Made by a program: the position numbers and the translations under genes | Assembly (NCBI GenBank): GCA_035380045.1 | Contig: DAOSWM010000011.1 | Span: forward strand, 1-64,000 | Length of the DNA stretch: 64,000 nucleotides | From: DAOSWM01 sp035380045 | GTDB taxonomy: Bacteria; Bacteroidota; Bacteroidia; Bacteroidales; Tenuifilaceae | Direction: 5' to 3' | The notes under the pieces: model-generated | Database searches by the model: none | What the model was told of the DNA's origin: nothing | The model's input: the letters and a program-made list of their open reading frames with translations, nothing else | In this document: one piece after another, positions 41,445 through 50,306 of the stretch | Position numbering within the stretch: position 1 is the first letter of the stretch | Layout of the letters: the number at the start of each line of letters is the position of its first letter

Positions 41445-44400
41445 ATGAGTACTGAAAACAATACCAATAAGGAAGATTTTTACAAACTTCTGGCAGCAAA
41501 TAAGGAACGGCTTAAGGAACTTTCGGCCATTAACCGAACTACATCAATAATAAAGGAGGGAAGAACCCTGGAGGGTACCCTTCGGCAAATTTGTTTAATT
41601 CTTCCCGACGCCTGGCAGTTTCCTGAGTATACTGTGGCAAGAATACGGTTTGGCAAGATGGAGTTTACCTCAGTGAATTTCGAGGAAACGCCCTGGGTTC
41701 AAGAACAGGAGTTTTCCGCTATCGATGGTGAAACGGGCAGCATTGAAGTATTTTATACCCGTGAATTTCCCGAAGAGTACGAGGGTCCTTTCCTGAAGGA
41801 GGAGCGTGATTTAATTGTAAACCTAAGTAATCTAATATCGGGATACCTTAACTCCGTTAAGGGGAAAGACTTTGTGAAGGAGGTTAAGATTCACAAGAAA
41901 CCAGTAGAACCCGAAGGAGCGCATTCGCGCAAAAAGTTGCTGCAAAAATTTATTAACCAGCACAACTCCGATAGGGACATTTATCATGATTTGATGCCTT
42001 TTAAGGTTAAGGAAATTTTACTGATTGCCAACCTTTACGATGCATACAACCTTGAGAAGGAGGATAGGGTAACCGATAACATTTTGGGCGAGTACTCAAA
42101 GCTGAGTTTAACCAGCGTTCCCCGAATTACCGGAGTTTCTACCCTTGAAGAGGCGCTGGAGAAGATGGAGGAGCGCCATTTCAATATGGTAATTATTATG
42201 ATGGGTGCCGACAAGAAAACGCCCCTCGAAATGGCCAAGAGAATAAAGGGAGAGTACAGCTACATTGCACTTTACCTTTTAGTTAATAACTCATCGGTAC
42301 TTAATGAAATTGAAAAGAATCCAATAAATATTCAAAGTATCGATAAAGTTTTTGAGTGGAATGGCGATCCCAAAATCTTCTTCTCAATCATTAAGTTGCT
42401 TGAGGACAAGGTGAACCTTGAGAACGATACTCGAATTGGGCTTACCCGGGTAATCCTTCTAATCGAGGATTCCCCCCGATACTACTCTCGCTACCTTCCG
42501 GTGCTTTACAGCAGCGTTCTGGAGCAAACTAAACGGATTATTGAGGATGTGAGTACCGACGACTTGTACAAAGTGCTCCGTATCCGTATTCGGCCAAAAA
42601 TTCTACTGGCAGGAACCTACGAGGAGGCCATGGAAATTTTTAACCGTTACAAGGATTACATGCTCTGCGTTATTTCCGACGTTAAGTTTTACCACAGAGG
42701 CAAACTCGACGAGAATGCAGGGATTAATTTAATTACTGAAATCAGGAAAACCTTGCCAAACCTGCCAGTAATAATGCAATCGTACGAGCAGAGCAACGAG
42801 GAGAAGGTGAAGGCACTGAATTCAAAAATTGTTGGTCGGCAGAGCGACTACTTCATGCAGGATTTGCTGAACATTGCATTCATTAATAAAAACTCCGACA
42901 GCTTAATGCAGGATCTTAAAACCTTCATAAGCAACTATTTGGGTTTTGGCGATTTTGTATTCAAAAATGCCATTGGGCAACCAGTTGCAACCGCAACCAA
43001 CATGGAGGAGTTCGAGCGCATACTGCGCGATATTCCGGGCGAGAGTATCCTTTACCACGCCGAGAAGAACCATTTCTCGCTTTGGCTCTCGGCTCGCGGC
43101 GAAATAAACGTGGCAAGAATCATTCACCCTTCCAGCATTAACGACTTCTCAGGGCCGGAAGAAATTCGTGATTACCTCCTCAATACGCTTAAAAAGTACA
43201 GGCAGGAGAAACGTCGTGGTAAAATTGTTGGGTTCGAAACTGCCTGGGAGGTTGATTCCAGCAACATCGTTTCGTTGGCCGAGGGTTCGGTTGGGGGAAA
43301 GGGTCGTGGTTTGTCGTTTATCAACACGTTGCTGTACACCTTCGAAATTTCACAGTATGTTCCCAACATCAATTTGTATAGCCCGCGAACTTCAATTATT
43401 GGTGTAAACGAGTACGAGTGTTTTATGCAGCGTAATGGCTTGTACGACAAAGTATTCACCGAAACCAACTACGAAAAAATAAAGCAGTATTTTCTTGAGG
43501 GCGAGCTTTCCGATCAGCTCATTACCCGGCTCGAGCGGCTACTCCAAATTTACTATCGCCCGCTGGCAATCCGCTCATCGGGAATGCTTGAGGATTCTCT
43601 TATGCAACCCTTTGCCGGAATTTTCGAAACCTACCTTATTCCAAATAACCACACCGACCCCAAGGTACGCCTAAAGCAAACCATGGATGCCATTAAGCTG
43701 GTGTTTGCCTCGGTTTTTTCCGATACCGCCCGAAACTACATTAAAGCTGTGAACTTTAAGATTGAGGACGAGAAGATGGCTGTAATTATTCAGGAAGTGG
43801 TTGGCAACAAGTACGGCGATTTCTACTACCCCCACATTAGCGGCGTGGCGCAATCGTACAACTACTATCCCTACGGGCATATTAAACCCGAGGACGGTTT
43901 TGCCACAATGGCACTTGGCCTCGGAAAGTATGTGGTAGAAGGGGAGAAAGCCTATCGTTTTTGCCCCAAGTACCCAACGCTAATGAATTATACTCCTCAG
44001 GATTTGGTGAAAAACTCCCAAACCGAATACTTTGCAATTGATTTGAAGAAGCATGATATCGATTTGGTGAATGATGGAGAAGAAGCAGGCCTTGCCCGCT
44101 TGAACCTCTTTGAGGCAGAGGAGCATGGAACGTTAAAGCACTGCGCTTCGGTTTACAATCCCGAGAATGGTACCATAACTCCGGGATTGTCGCAGGCTGG
44201 CTCTAGGGTGCTTAATTTTGCCAACATTTTAAAGTACAACTACGTGCCGTTGTCACAAACAGTGCAGGTCGTTCTCGATGTGGTTCAGGAAGCGCTGGGT
44301 TCGCCGTGCGAAATTGAATTTGCTGTCGACTTAAACCGCGATAGCAACTACAAAGCATCATTCTTCCTTCTACAAATAAAACCTATGGTTGGTAACATGG

Positions 44401-44948
44401 AGGAGTTTAAAATATTCCCCGAAAGCATCGACCAGTCAAAGCTGCTGCTTATCTCCTACAATGGCATGGGCAATGGCCAAATTGAAGGTATTTCGGATAT
44501 TGTTTACATTCGGCGCGAAAACTTTGATAAATCGCTAACTCCTGAAATGGCGAAGGAAATTGAGGAAATTAACAGGATGATGGTTGAGCAGGGAAGAAAC
44601 TATGTGCTCATTGGTCCAGGTCGCTGGGGAACCCGCGATCGTTGGATTGGTATTCCAGTTAAGTGGCCCCAAATATCGAACGCCAAAGTGATTGTTGAAA
44701 CCAGCTTCGACGATTTTCCGCTCGATGCATCATCGGGCTCCCACTTCTTCCACAACGTAATTAGCATGAATGTTGGATACTGCTCCGTGCAGGATGGCGA
44801 TTTAAACTGTAGAATTGCCTGGGATTTGCTTAACCAGCAACCTGCCGTTACCGAAACTAAATTCTTCAGGCACATTCACTTTAAGGAGCCCCTGTCGGTA
44901 AAAATGGATGGACGTAAGCGTATTGTGCTGGTTACAACCGAAAGGTAA
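41445..44948 (+). CDS. GAF-receiver-PEP/pyruvate-dikinase-type fusion protein
   Basis: The 1167-aa protein begins with a GAF-like region (about residues 15-150). Two receiver-like domains follow: a degenerate one (about 185-320) and a fuller one (about 335-490) with VILLIEDSPRYY and a candidate phospho-Asp in CVISDVKFY. The C-terminal half resembles the PPDK/PEP-synthase nucleotide-binding region: SVGGKGRGLSFI near 610 and AIRSSGMLEDSLMQPFAG near 705, then EIEFAVDL and GPGRWGTRDRWIGIPV. The canonical GGxxSHAA phosphohistidine domain is absent, although SGSHFFHN near 1105 contains two His. It appears cytoplasmic. A shorter paralog lies 69 bp downstream. Confidence 0.78.
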   Translation: MSTENNTNKEDFYKLLAANKERLKELSAINRTTSIIKEGRTLEGTLRQICLILPDAWQFPEYTVARIRFGKMEFTSVNFEETPWVQEQEFSAIDGETGSIEVFYTREFPEEYEGPFLKEERDLIVNLSNLISGYLNSVKGKDFVKEVKIHKKPVEPEGAHSRKKLLQKFINQHNSDRDIYHDLMPFKVKEILLIANLYDAYNLEKEDRVTDNILGEYSKLSLTSVPRITGVSTLEEALEKMEERHFNMVIIMMGADKKTPLEMAKRIKGEYSYIALYLLVNNSSVLNEIEKNPINIQSIDKVFEWNGDPKIFFSIIKLLEDKVNLENDTRIGLTRVILLIEDSPRYYSRYLPVLYSSVLEQTKRIIEDVSTDDLYKVLRIRIRPKILLAGTYEEAMEIFNRYKDYMLCVISDVKFYHRGKLDENAGINLITEIRKTLPNLPVIMQSYEQSNEEKVKALNSKIVGRQSDYFMQDLLNIAFINKNSDSLMQDLKTFISNYLGFGDFVFKNAIGQPVATATNMEEFERILRDIPGESILYHAEKNHFSLWLSARGEINVARIIHPSSINDFSGPEEIRDYLLNTLKKYRQEKRRGKIVGFETAWEVDSSNIVSLAEGSVGGKGRGLSFINTLLYTFEISQYVPNINLYSPRTSIIGVNEYECFMQRNGLYDKVFTETNYEKIKQYFLEGELSDQLITRLERLLQIYYRPLAIRSSGMLEDSLMQPFAGIFETYLIPNNHTDPKVRLKQTMDAIKLVFASVFSDTARNYIKAVNFKIEDEKMAVIIQEVVGNKYGDFYYPHISGVAQSYNYYPYGHIKPEDGFATMALGLGKYVVEGEKAYRFCPKYPTLMNYTPQDLVKNSQTEYFAIDLKKHDIDLVNDGEEAGLARLNLFEAEEHGTLKHCASVYNPENGTITPGLSQAGSRVLNFANILKYNYVPLSQTVQVVLDVVQEALGSPCEIEFAVDLNRDSNYKASFFLLQIKPMVGNMEEFKIFPESIDQSKLLLISYNGMGNGQIEGISDIVYIRRENFDKSLTPEMAKEIEEINRMMVEQGRNYVLIGPGRWGTRDRWIGIPVKWPQISNAKVIVETSFDDFPLDASSGSHFFHNVISMNVGYCSVQDGDLNCRIAWDLLNQQPAVTETKFFRHIHFKEPLSVKMDGRKRIVLVTTER

Positions 44949-45017
44949 TTTTTTTGATGAAGATTGAGCAGGAAATTTCATTATCTTTATTCCTGTTGAA
45001 TTATATTATATTTCGAT

Positions 45018-48014
45018 ATGACCTCAAGCGATATTGAACAAGGTGCGGGTAAGTACTACTTTGCTGAAACAGCATTCGATTTGCTGATGAAGCGAAGGAT
45101 TCTGAACGTGCTGCTTATATGTAGCAAGTACGATACTTTTATGCTTGAGGAGGATGGTAGAATTGAGGAGCAAATTTTCAACGAGTACGTAAACCTGAAC
45201 CTTCGTTACCCGCCCAAGTTCATTCACGTTACCTCAGCCGAGGAGGCCTTTGTACAACTCAAGGAGCAACCCATCGATTTAATTATTACTATGCTAAAGG
45301 TTGAGGGCATGGATCCGTTCACCCTGGCCAAGGAAATCAAGGGAATCTATCCGAAGAAACCCATTGTTGTTTTAACACCCTTCTCACGTGAGGTTTCTAT
45401 TAAGCTTAGCCGCGAAGATTTAAGCGCCATCGACTACGTTTTTTCCTGGCTCGGGAATGCTCAAATAATGCTCGCAATTATCAAACTCATTGAGGATTCA
45501 ATGAATGCTGAGCACGATGTGAATAAGGTAGGTGTTCAAACAATACTGTTGGTTGAGGACTCAGTGCGTTTTTACTCATCGTACCTACCCAATATATATC
45601 GCATAATTTTTACCCAGAGCAAGCAGTTCATGTCCGAAGGTTTGAACGAGCACCAGAAGATGCTCCGGATGAGGGGCAGGCCGAAAATTCTGCTGGCGCG
45701 AAACCTTGAGCAGGCCACAGCCCTTTACCAGCGCTACAAGCACAACATGCTGGGAGTTATTACCGATATGAGTTACCCGCACAATGGGAAGATGCTACAG
45801 CGCGCAGGAGTAAAAATGATTGAGATGGTGAAGGCTGATAATCCCTACATGCCCATACTTCTTCAATCGTCCGATGTGAACAACCAGCTTATCGCCAAGC
45901 GGCATAAGGTTGGCTTTATTCATAAGTATTCGAAGGCTCTATCGCTGGAGTTACACGATTTTATAGTAAAATATTTCGCCTTCGGCGATTTCGTTTTCAT
46001 CGATCCCGAAAGTGGCCGAGAGATATTTCGAGCCAGCGATTTGCGCTCGCTGCAGGAGATTATTTTTCAGGTTCCCGACGATTCGTTGCAGTACCATATT
46101 GAACGAAACCATTTTTCGAAATGGCTGACTGCAAGGGCGTTGTTCCCAATTGCCGATATTTTTAAGTACATTTCACCCAGCGATTTTGAGAACTTAGAGG
46201 AGGTTCGGCGCTTTATTTTCGATACCATCGATCGCTACCGCGAGAGCAAGGGCAGAGGAATTATTGCCAAATTTTACCGCGATAGCTACGATGAGTACCA
46301 AATATTCTCACGCATTGGCGATGGTTCCTTAGGAGGAAAGGGTAGGGGTCTGGCTTTCATCGATTCGGTTATTAAGCGCAGCTACCTGATGCATCGTTTC
46401 GAAAATGTGGTTATCTCCATTCCACGAACGGTTGTAATTTGTACCGACGTGTTCGACGAGTTCATGGAGAGCAATAACTTGTACTCCGTCGCGCTATCCG
46501 ATGCCAATAACGATGAAATTCTGCGTCACTTCCTGAATGCACCGTTGCCACTCCGTATTCACAAGGATCTGTACTCGTTCATTGCGGTTGCCCGAAATCC
46601 TATCGCCATTCGTTCCTCGAGTTTGCTTGAGGATTCGCACTACCAGCCATTTGCTGGGGTGTATGCAACCTACATGGTGCCAAACGTGAAGGAGAGTGCG
46701 CCCCAGATGCTAGAGTTGCTGAGTCAGGCAATTAAGTGTGTTTACGCATCGGTTTATACAAAGGAGAGCAAAGCATACATGCTGGCAACCCACAATGTTA
46801 TTGAGGAGGAGCGCATGGCCATCGTTCTTCAGGAGGTTGTTGGTACAGCTTACGGAAATAGGTTCTACCCGAATATATCGGGCGTAGCCCGGTCGCTTAA
46901 CTTTTACCCTATTAAGCCTGAAACACCTAAGGACGGAATTGCCAGCATTGCTTTCGGACTGGGCAAGCATGTTGTTGAAGGAAAGCCATCGCTCAGGTTT
47001 TCTCCAAAGTTCCCCAAAAAGTTACTGCAGCTTTCTTCGCCGCAAATGGCGCTGAAGGAAACCCAGAAAACATTTTTTGCCCTTGATTTAAGGGCATCAA
47101 GCTTTGTTCCCTCAACCGATGATGCCATTAACCTCTTTGAGCCAGATATTAAGCAGGCTTTTGACGATGGAACGCTTGCCGGAGTTGCTTCAACATACGA
47201 TTATGATAACCAAACAGTTAGGGATGGGTATTCGGGGAATGGGGTGCCCGTGGTTAGTTTTGCATCAATTTTAAAACATAGGCAATTCCCTTTACCAGAA
47301 ATTCTTATGGCTTTACTCGAAGTAGGGCAGCTAGAGATGAATAATCCCGTTGAGATAGAATTTGCAGTTAACTTAAATCCTCCGAAGGGTCAACCAAAGT
47401 TTTTTGGGATGCTTCAAATTAGACCTATCGTGCAAAGTAAGGAGGTTATTCATACCGATTTTGAATCGATTCCGAAGGAGAAAATTCTGCTCTTCTCTCC
47501 ATTGGCTTTGGGGAATGGAGTGATTAATGACTTGGTTGATATTGTTTATGTGAAAAGCCAAACCTTCGATTCGGCAAAAACCTGTGAGATTGCATTGGAG
47601 CTGGAGTCTGTGAACGCCAAATTTCTGAGGGAAGGTAGAAGGTATATTTTAATGGGACCAGGTCGTTGGGGTTCCAGCGATAAGTGGTTAGGTATTCCGG
47701 TAAAGTGGCCTCAAATTTCTGCTGCGCAGGTAATTGTTGAAGCGGGGCAGGAGAATTATAAGATAGACCCGAGCCAGGGAACGCACTTTTTCCAGAATCT
47801 AACTTCTTTCAAGGTGGCCTACCTAACTGTAAATGAGTACATGAACCAAGGATTTATTGACCGGGATTACCTTGATAGCTTACCTGCGGAGTATGAAAGT
47901 GAAATGATTCGGCATGTACGTTCGTGTGAGCCGGTTCAGGTAATAGTTAATGGTCAGGAAATGAAGGGGGTTGTGCTAAAAAGTTGCGAGATTACCGATG
48001 GTGAAAACAGCTAG
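45018..48014 (+). CDS. receiver-PEP/pyruvate-dikinase-type fusion protein (paralog)
   Basis: This 998-aa paralog of the preceding product lacks the GAF-like N-terminus. It has the same two receiver-like segments (first about 30-165; second with ILLVEDSVRFY and GVITDMSYPHNG, about 175-320) and the same C-terminal nucleotide-binding region: SLGGKGRGLAFID near 436, AIRSSSLLEDSHYQPFAG near 533, EIEFAVNL and GPGRWGSSDKWLGIPV. The C-terminal tail has THFFQN where the paralog has SHFFHN, so one of two conserved-looking His is Gln. Tandem placement with co-directional transcription suggests that the two products act together. The function is unknown. Confidence 0.78.
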   Translation: MTSSDIEQGAGKYYFAETAFDLLMKRRILNVLLICSKYDTFMLEEDGRIEEQIFNEYVNLNLRYPPKFIHVTSAEEAFVQLKEQPIDLIITMLKVEGMDPFTLAKEIKGIYPKKPIVVLTPFSREVSIKLSREDLSAIDYVFSWLGNAQIMLAIIKLIEDSMNAEHDVNKVGVQTILLVEDSVRFYSSYLPNIYRIIFTQSKQFMSEGLNEHQKMLRMRGRPKILLARNLEQATALYQRYKHNMLGVITDMSYPHNGKMLQRAGVKMIEMVKADNPYMPILLQSSDVNNQLIAKRHKVGFIHKYSKALSLELHDFIVKYFAFGDFVFIDPESGREIFRASDLRSLQEIIFQVPDDSLQYHIERNHFSKWLTARALFPIADIFKYISPSDFENLEEVRRFIFDTIDRYRESKGRGIIAKFYRDSYDEYQIFSRIGDGSLGGKGRGLAFIDSVIKRSYLMHRFENVVISIPRTVVICTDVFDEFMESNNLYSVALSDANNDEILRHFLNAPLPLRIHKDLYSFIAVARNPIAIRSSSLLEDSHYQPFAGVYATYMVPNVKESAPQMLELLSQAIKCVYASVYTKESKAYMLATHNVIEEERMAIVLQEVVGTAYGNRFYPNISGVARSLNFYPIKPETPKDGIASIAFGLGKHVVEGKPSLRFSPKFPKKLLQLSSPQMALKETQKTFFALDLRASSFVPSTDDAINLFEPDIKQAFDDGTLAGVASTYDYDNQTVRDGYSGNGVPVVSFASILKHRQFPLPEILMALLEVGQLEMNNPVEIEFAVNLNPPKGQPKFFGMLQIRPIVQSKEVIHTDFESIPKEKILLFSPLALGNGVINDLVDIVYVKSQTFDSAKTCEIALELESVNAKFLREGRRYILMGPGRWGSSDKWLGIPVKWPQISAAQVIVEAGQENYKIDPSQGTHFFQNLTSFKVAYLTVNEYMNQGFIDRDYLDSLPAEYESEMIRHVRSCEPVQVIVNGQEMKGVVLKSCEITDGENS

Positions 48015-48022
48015 TTCGGGAA

Positions 48023-48391
48023 TTAACTAATTGATTCCGAAATTGAACTTTCAATTTCCTTCACGTTGAATGGCTTGCTGAAGTATTTGTTAATTAATTT
48101 ACTATCAAGTGCTTCGGCAATCTCTTTCGTGATATCGAAACCAGTAAGTATGAAGCATACAATTTTTGGGTAGCTTTCTTTCGCTTTTCTTATAAACTCC
48201 AAACCATTCATCCCAGGCATACGCATATCGCTGATAACAACCAATGTTTCGGGGTGTTGCCCAAGTTTTTCTAAACCCTCACTTCCCGAAAGGGCTGTAA
48301 CCACATTGTACCTATTTTTGAAGTTCAAATTGAAAATCATTAGGTTTATGGACTCATCGTCAACGTAAAGTACTGTGACCTTTTCATTCAT
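48023..48391 (-). CDS. single-domain response regulator
   Basis: This 122-aa CheY-like receiver has VLYVDDESINL at the start, the phospho-acceptor Asp in VVISDMRMPGMNG near residue 55, Thr in FILTGFD near 83 and Lys in YFSKPF near 105. It carries no output domain. It converges on the second dikinase-type gene with only 8 bp between the stops; the 48015-48041 stretch holds a weak hairpin. It may be a phosphate donor or acceptor for the receiver-bearing dikinase proteins, which is inference from position. Confidence 0.88.
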   Translation of the reverse strand: MNEKVTVLYVDDESINLMIFNLNFKNRYNVVTALSGSEGLEKLGQHPETLVVISDMRMPGMNGLEFIRKAKESYPKIVCFILTGFDITKEIAEALDSKLINKYFSKPFNVKEIESSISESIS

Positions 48392-48530
48392 GGTTTAAGA
48401 ATAATTGGTGGGCTTCCTTTTATCATTATTCTACGAAAAAATGAGAAACAAAGAAAACAACAAAATCTTTTACGATTTGTTTTATTTTTTTGTTTGCTTG
48501 TGTATCCTGAAATAAGCCTATTGTTGGTTA

Positions 48531-49118
48531 TTATGCTTTAATGTTCTGGCTCTGTTTTTTTAAGAACTTGAGTATCTCTTTCCCTTTTGCTTTTAAACCC
48601 GGCGTTCCCAGCTCCATCTGATTCTCAATTATGAAAGGTAACTCCTGCGCAATCCACTTTTGCTTTGTGGAAAGTAAGTAAAGAATTTCCATGCAGTGCG
48701 CTTTTACTCCTGGTTTTGTGTATGGGTCAACCAGAAGTTGAAAACAGCAATCTTCTATGGGCTCCAGATTTGTTTTCCAGAATTCTTTTTCAAAAATTCG
48801 GGCAGCTTTTCTGTCGGTGATTCTACGTAATCCGTATGCAACCAATTTTGTTAAATGCCTTTGTACACTTGGGTTGCTTGTGTGCGGAATATGCTCGATT
48901 AGTGATGGCAGGTAGTAATCAAGAGCTTCGGGCAGGGGCAGTAAGATGTTCTCAAGAACCCATGCAGCATGGAAACAGGTTGGGTATTTTGTTGTGGTTG
49001 CAATTTGTAAAAGTTCTTCAGGAGTAACCCCAATATCAGAAAAAGTTTGAGCAAGTTGAACAACTTCCTTCTTGGTCATGCTGTAACGCAGTCTTTCTAT
49101 CAATTTCTCTTTTTCCAA
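48531..49118 (-). CDS. HEAT-like helical repeat protein, function unknown
   Basis: The 195-aa protein is predicted all-helical with HEAT-like helix pairs (for example PSVQRHLTKLVAYGLRR and PGVKAHCMEILYLLS). It has no signal peptide, membrane segment or catalytic motif that I recognise. The reading frame begins with TTG at 49118; the ATG at 49079 (MTKKEVVQLAQT) is a possible alternative. It lies 139 bp upstream of the response regulator on the same strand. Such repeats usually serve protein-protein contact. Confidence 0.65.
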   Translation of the reverse strand: MEKEKLIERLRYSMTKKEVVQLAQTFSDIGVTPEELLQIATTTKYPTCFHAAWVLENILLPLPEALDYYLPSLIEHIPHTSNPSVQRHLTKLVAYGLRRITDRKAARIFEKEFWKTNLEPIEDCCFQLLVDPYTKPGVKAHCMEILYLLSTKQKWIAQELPFIIENQMELGTPGLKAKGKEILKFLKKQSQNIKA

Positions 49119-49274
49119 TATTATTCTTTTTCCCTGTTATAACAAATATAGCAAAAAAAATGAACTGCAAAAAATATTTTTACTACCATTAATTGCTAGT
49201 AGTATAAGGTGTTGTTGTTTGTGCTAATTGCTATACAGAAATTGTTATCTTTACAATTTGAAATAGGATGCGCT

Positions 49275-49973
49275 ATGAATAATGTGCTGGAAAAGTTATT
49301 TGGCTTGTACCCCTTTTCACAAAACAAGCTAGAACGAATTGTTTTTGGAGCAAAGGATGTTGGTATAATGCTCAGTAATGGGAATATTGGTGTTTGCTCA
49401 ACGCTTTGTCATACAATCGATGCCCACATTGGTGTTTTAACAAACCCCAATTTTTCGAACTACTCCCACCGCGTGGTTGTGAATGCATGGGTAAACGCGA
49501 ATGTAAACTACACCCACTCCAATTTGCCGGTTAGCGATATAAACGAAGCGGTACGCTTCGAGAATTTTTCCAAAGTTTGCATGGTTGGTTACTTCGGATC
49601 GTTGGCCGATAAACTTGCTCAAAAGGGAGTGAAAATAAAAGTTTTCGATTTGGATGAGTACAATAAGCCCGTTGAGCCGTTAAAACATCAGCAACAGGAA
49701 TTAATGGTTGCCGATGCTGTTATACTAACCGCAACAAGCATATCGAATTTAACTTTTTCTGAATTAATCAGAATTATTCCAAGCCGTGCCAAAGTTTTTA
49801 TTCTTGGCCCATCAACTCCGATAACACAAATGCTTTTCAGCTATCCCAGCATTGCTGGAATGTTTGGAGCACAGTTCGACGCCTTTGATCATTCTGTTCT
49901 CGATGCCATTGATCAAGGTGGTGGAACACGCTCCTTCTTGAAGCAAATGAAGAAAGTTTACCTTAAAAGGTAG
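49275..49973 (+). CDS. DUF364-like Rossmann-fold protein
   Basis: This 232-aa protein looks like the DUF364/putative heavy-metal-chelation family. It has an enolase-N-like N-terminal region (LERIVFGAKDVGIMLSNGNIGVCSTL) and a C-terminal Rossmann-like half with VCMVGYFGSLADKL, VFDLDEYNKPVE and DAVILTATSISNLTFSELI, then FILGPSTPITQML. Homologous proteins occur near metal or cofactor genes, but no such gene is adjacent here. The ATG at 49275 gives the natural N-terminus; an upstream in-frame start at 49209 would add a doubtful leader. The MITE-like element begins 25 bp after the stop. Confidence 0.65.
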   Translation: MNNVLEKLFGLYPFSQNKLERIVFGAKDVGIMLSNGNIGVCSTLCHTIDAHIGVLTNPNFSNYSHRVVVNAWVNANVNYTHSNLPVSDINEAVRFENFSKVCMVGYFGSLADKLAQKGVKIKVFDLDEYNKPVEPLKHQQQELMVADAVILTATSISNLTFSELIRIIPSRAKVFILGPSTPITQMLFSYPSIAGMFGAQFDAFDHSVLDAIDQGGGTRSFLKQMKKVYLKR

Positions 49974-50306
49974 TATTGCTATTCTATCGATTTTCTAAGA
50001 AACTGTTTAAATTTTCGATTTTTTAGATTTCTCACTTCGTTCGAAATGACATTGTTTTTTCGAAGCATTGGTTGTGGGTGGGCGTAAGTAGCGGGCGGAA
50101 TCGCCCGCTACTTACGCCCACCCACAACCCCACAAAAATTATTCTTTGTCATTTCGAACGAAGTGAGAAATCAATTTTTTGATAAAGCTATACTTTGCAT
50201 AATTATAAAACAAAATTTAAACAGTTTCTATGTATATAAGTGTGCTATTTATAAGCATTATTTGTAAATTTATTGGTTTACATTAAGAATTGTATCTAGC
50301 AATTTT
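49974..50306. other. intergenic region occupied mainly by the MITE-like element
   Basis: Apart from the palindromic element, this 333-bp stretch holds only about 25 bp after the DUF364-like gene and about 75 bp of AT-rich sequence before the hybrid kinase ATG. I see no ORF or RNA gene there. Confidence 0.75.
49998..50229. mobile_element. MITE-like palindromic element
   Basis: Three nested inverted repeats form one 232-bp palindrome. The ends carry GAAACTGTTTAAATTTT (49999-50015) and its complement (50212-50228). Inside are 26-bp perfect arms (50026-50051 and 50147-50172), and at the centre are 28-bp perfect arms (50070-50097 and 50102-50129) around a GAAT loop. TA dinucleotides at 49996-49997 and 50229-50230 could be a target duplication. 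No transposase is encoded. The long hairpin may also terminate transcription of the gene upstream. Confidence 0.8.

Noticed and set aside
48015..48041. Hairpin between convergent genes
   Set aside because: The stem is imperfect and has no T tract on either strand, so I did not call a terminator.
50070..50129. CRISPR-like repeat
   Set aside because: It is a single perfect hairpin within a larger palindrome, not a series of spaced direct repeats, and no cas genes are present.
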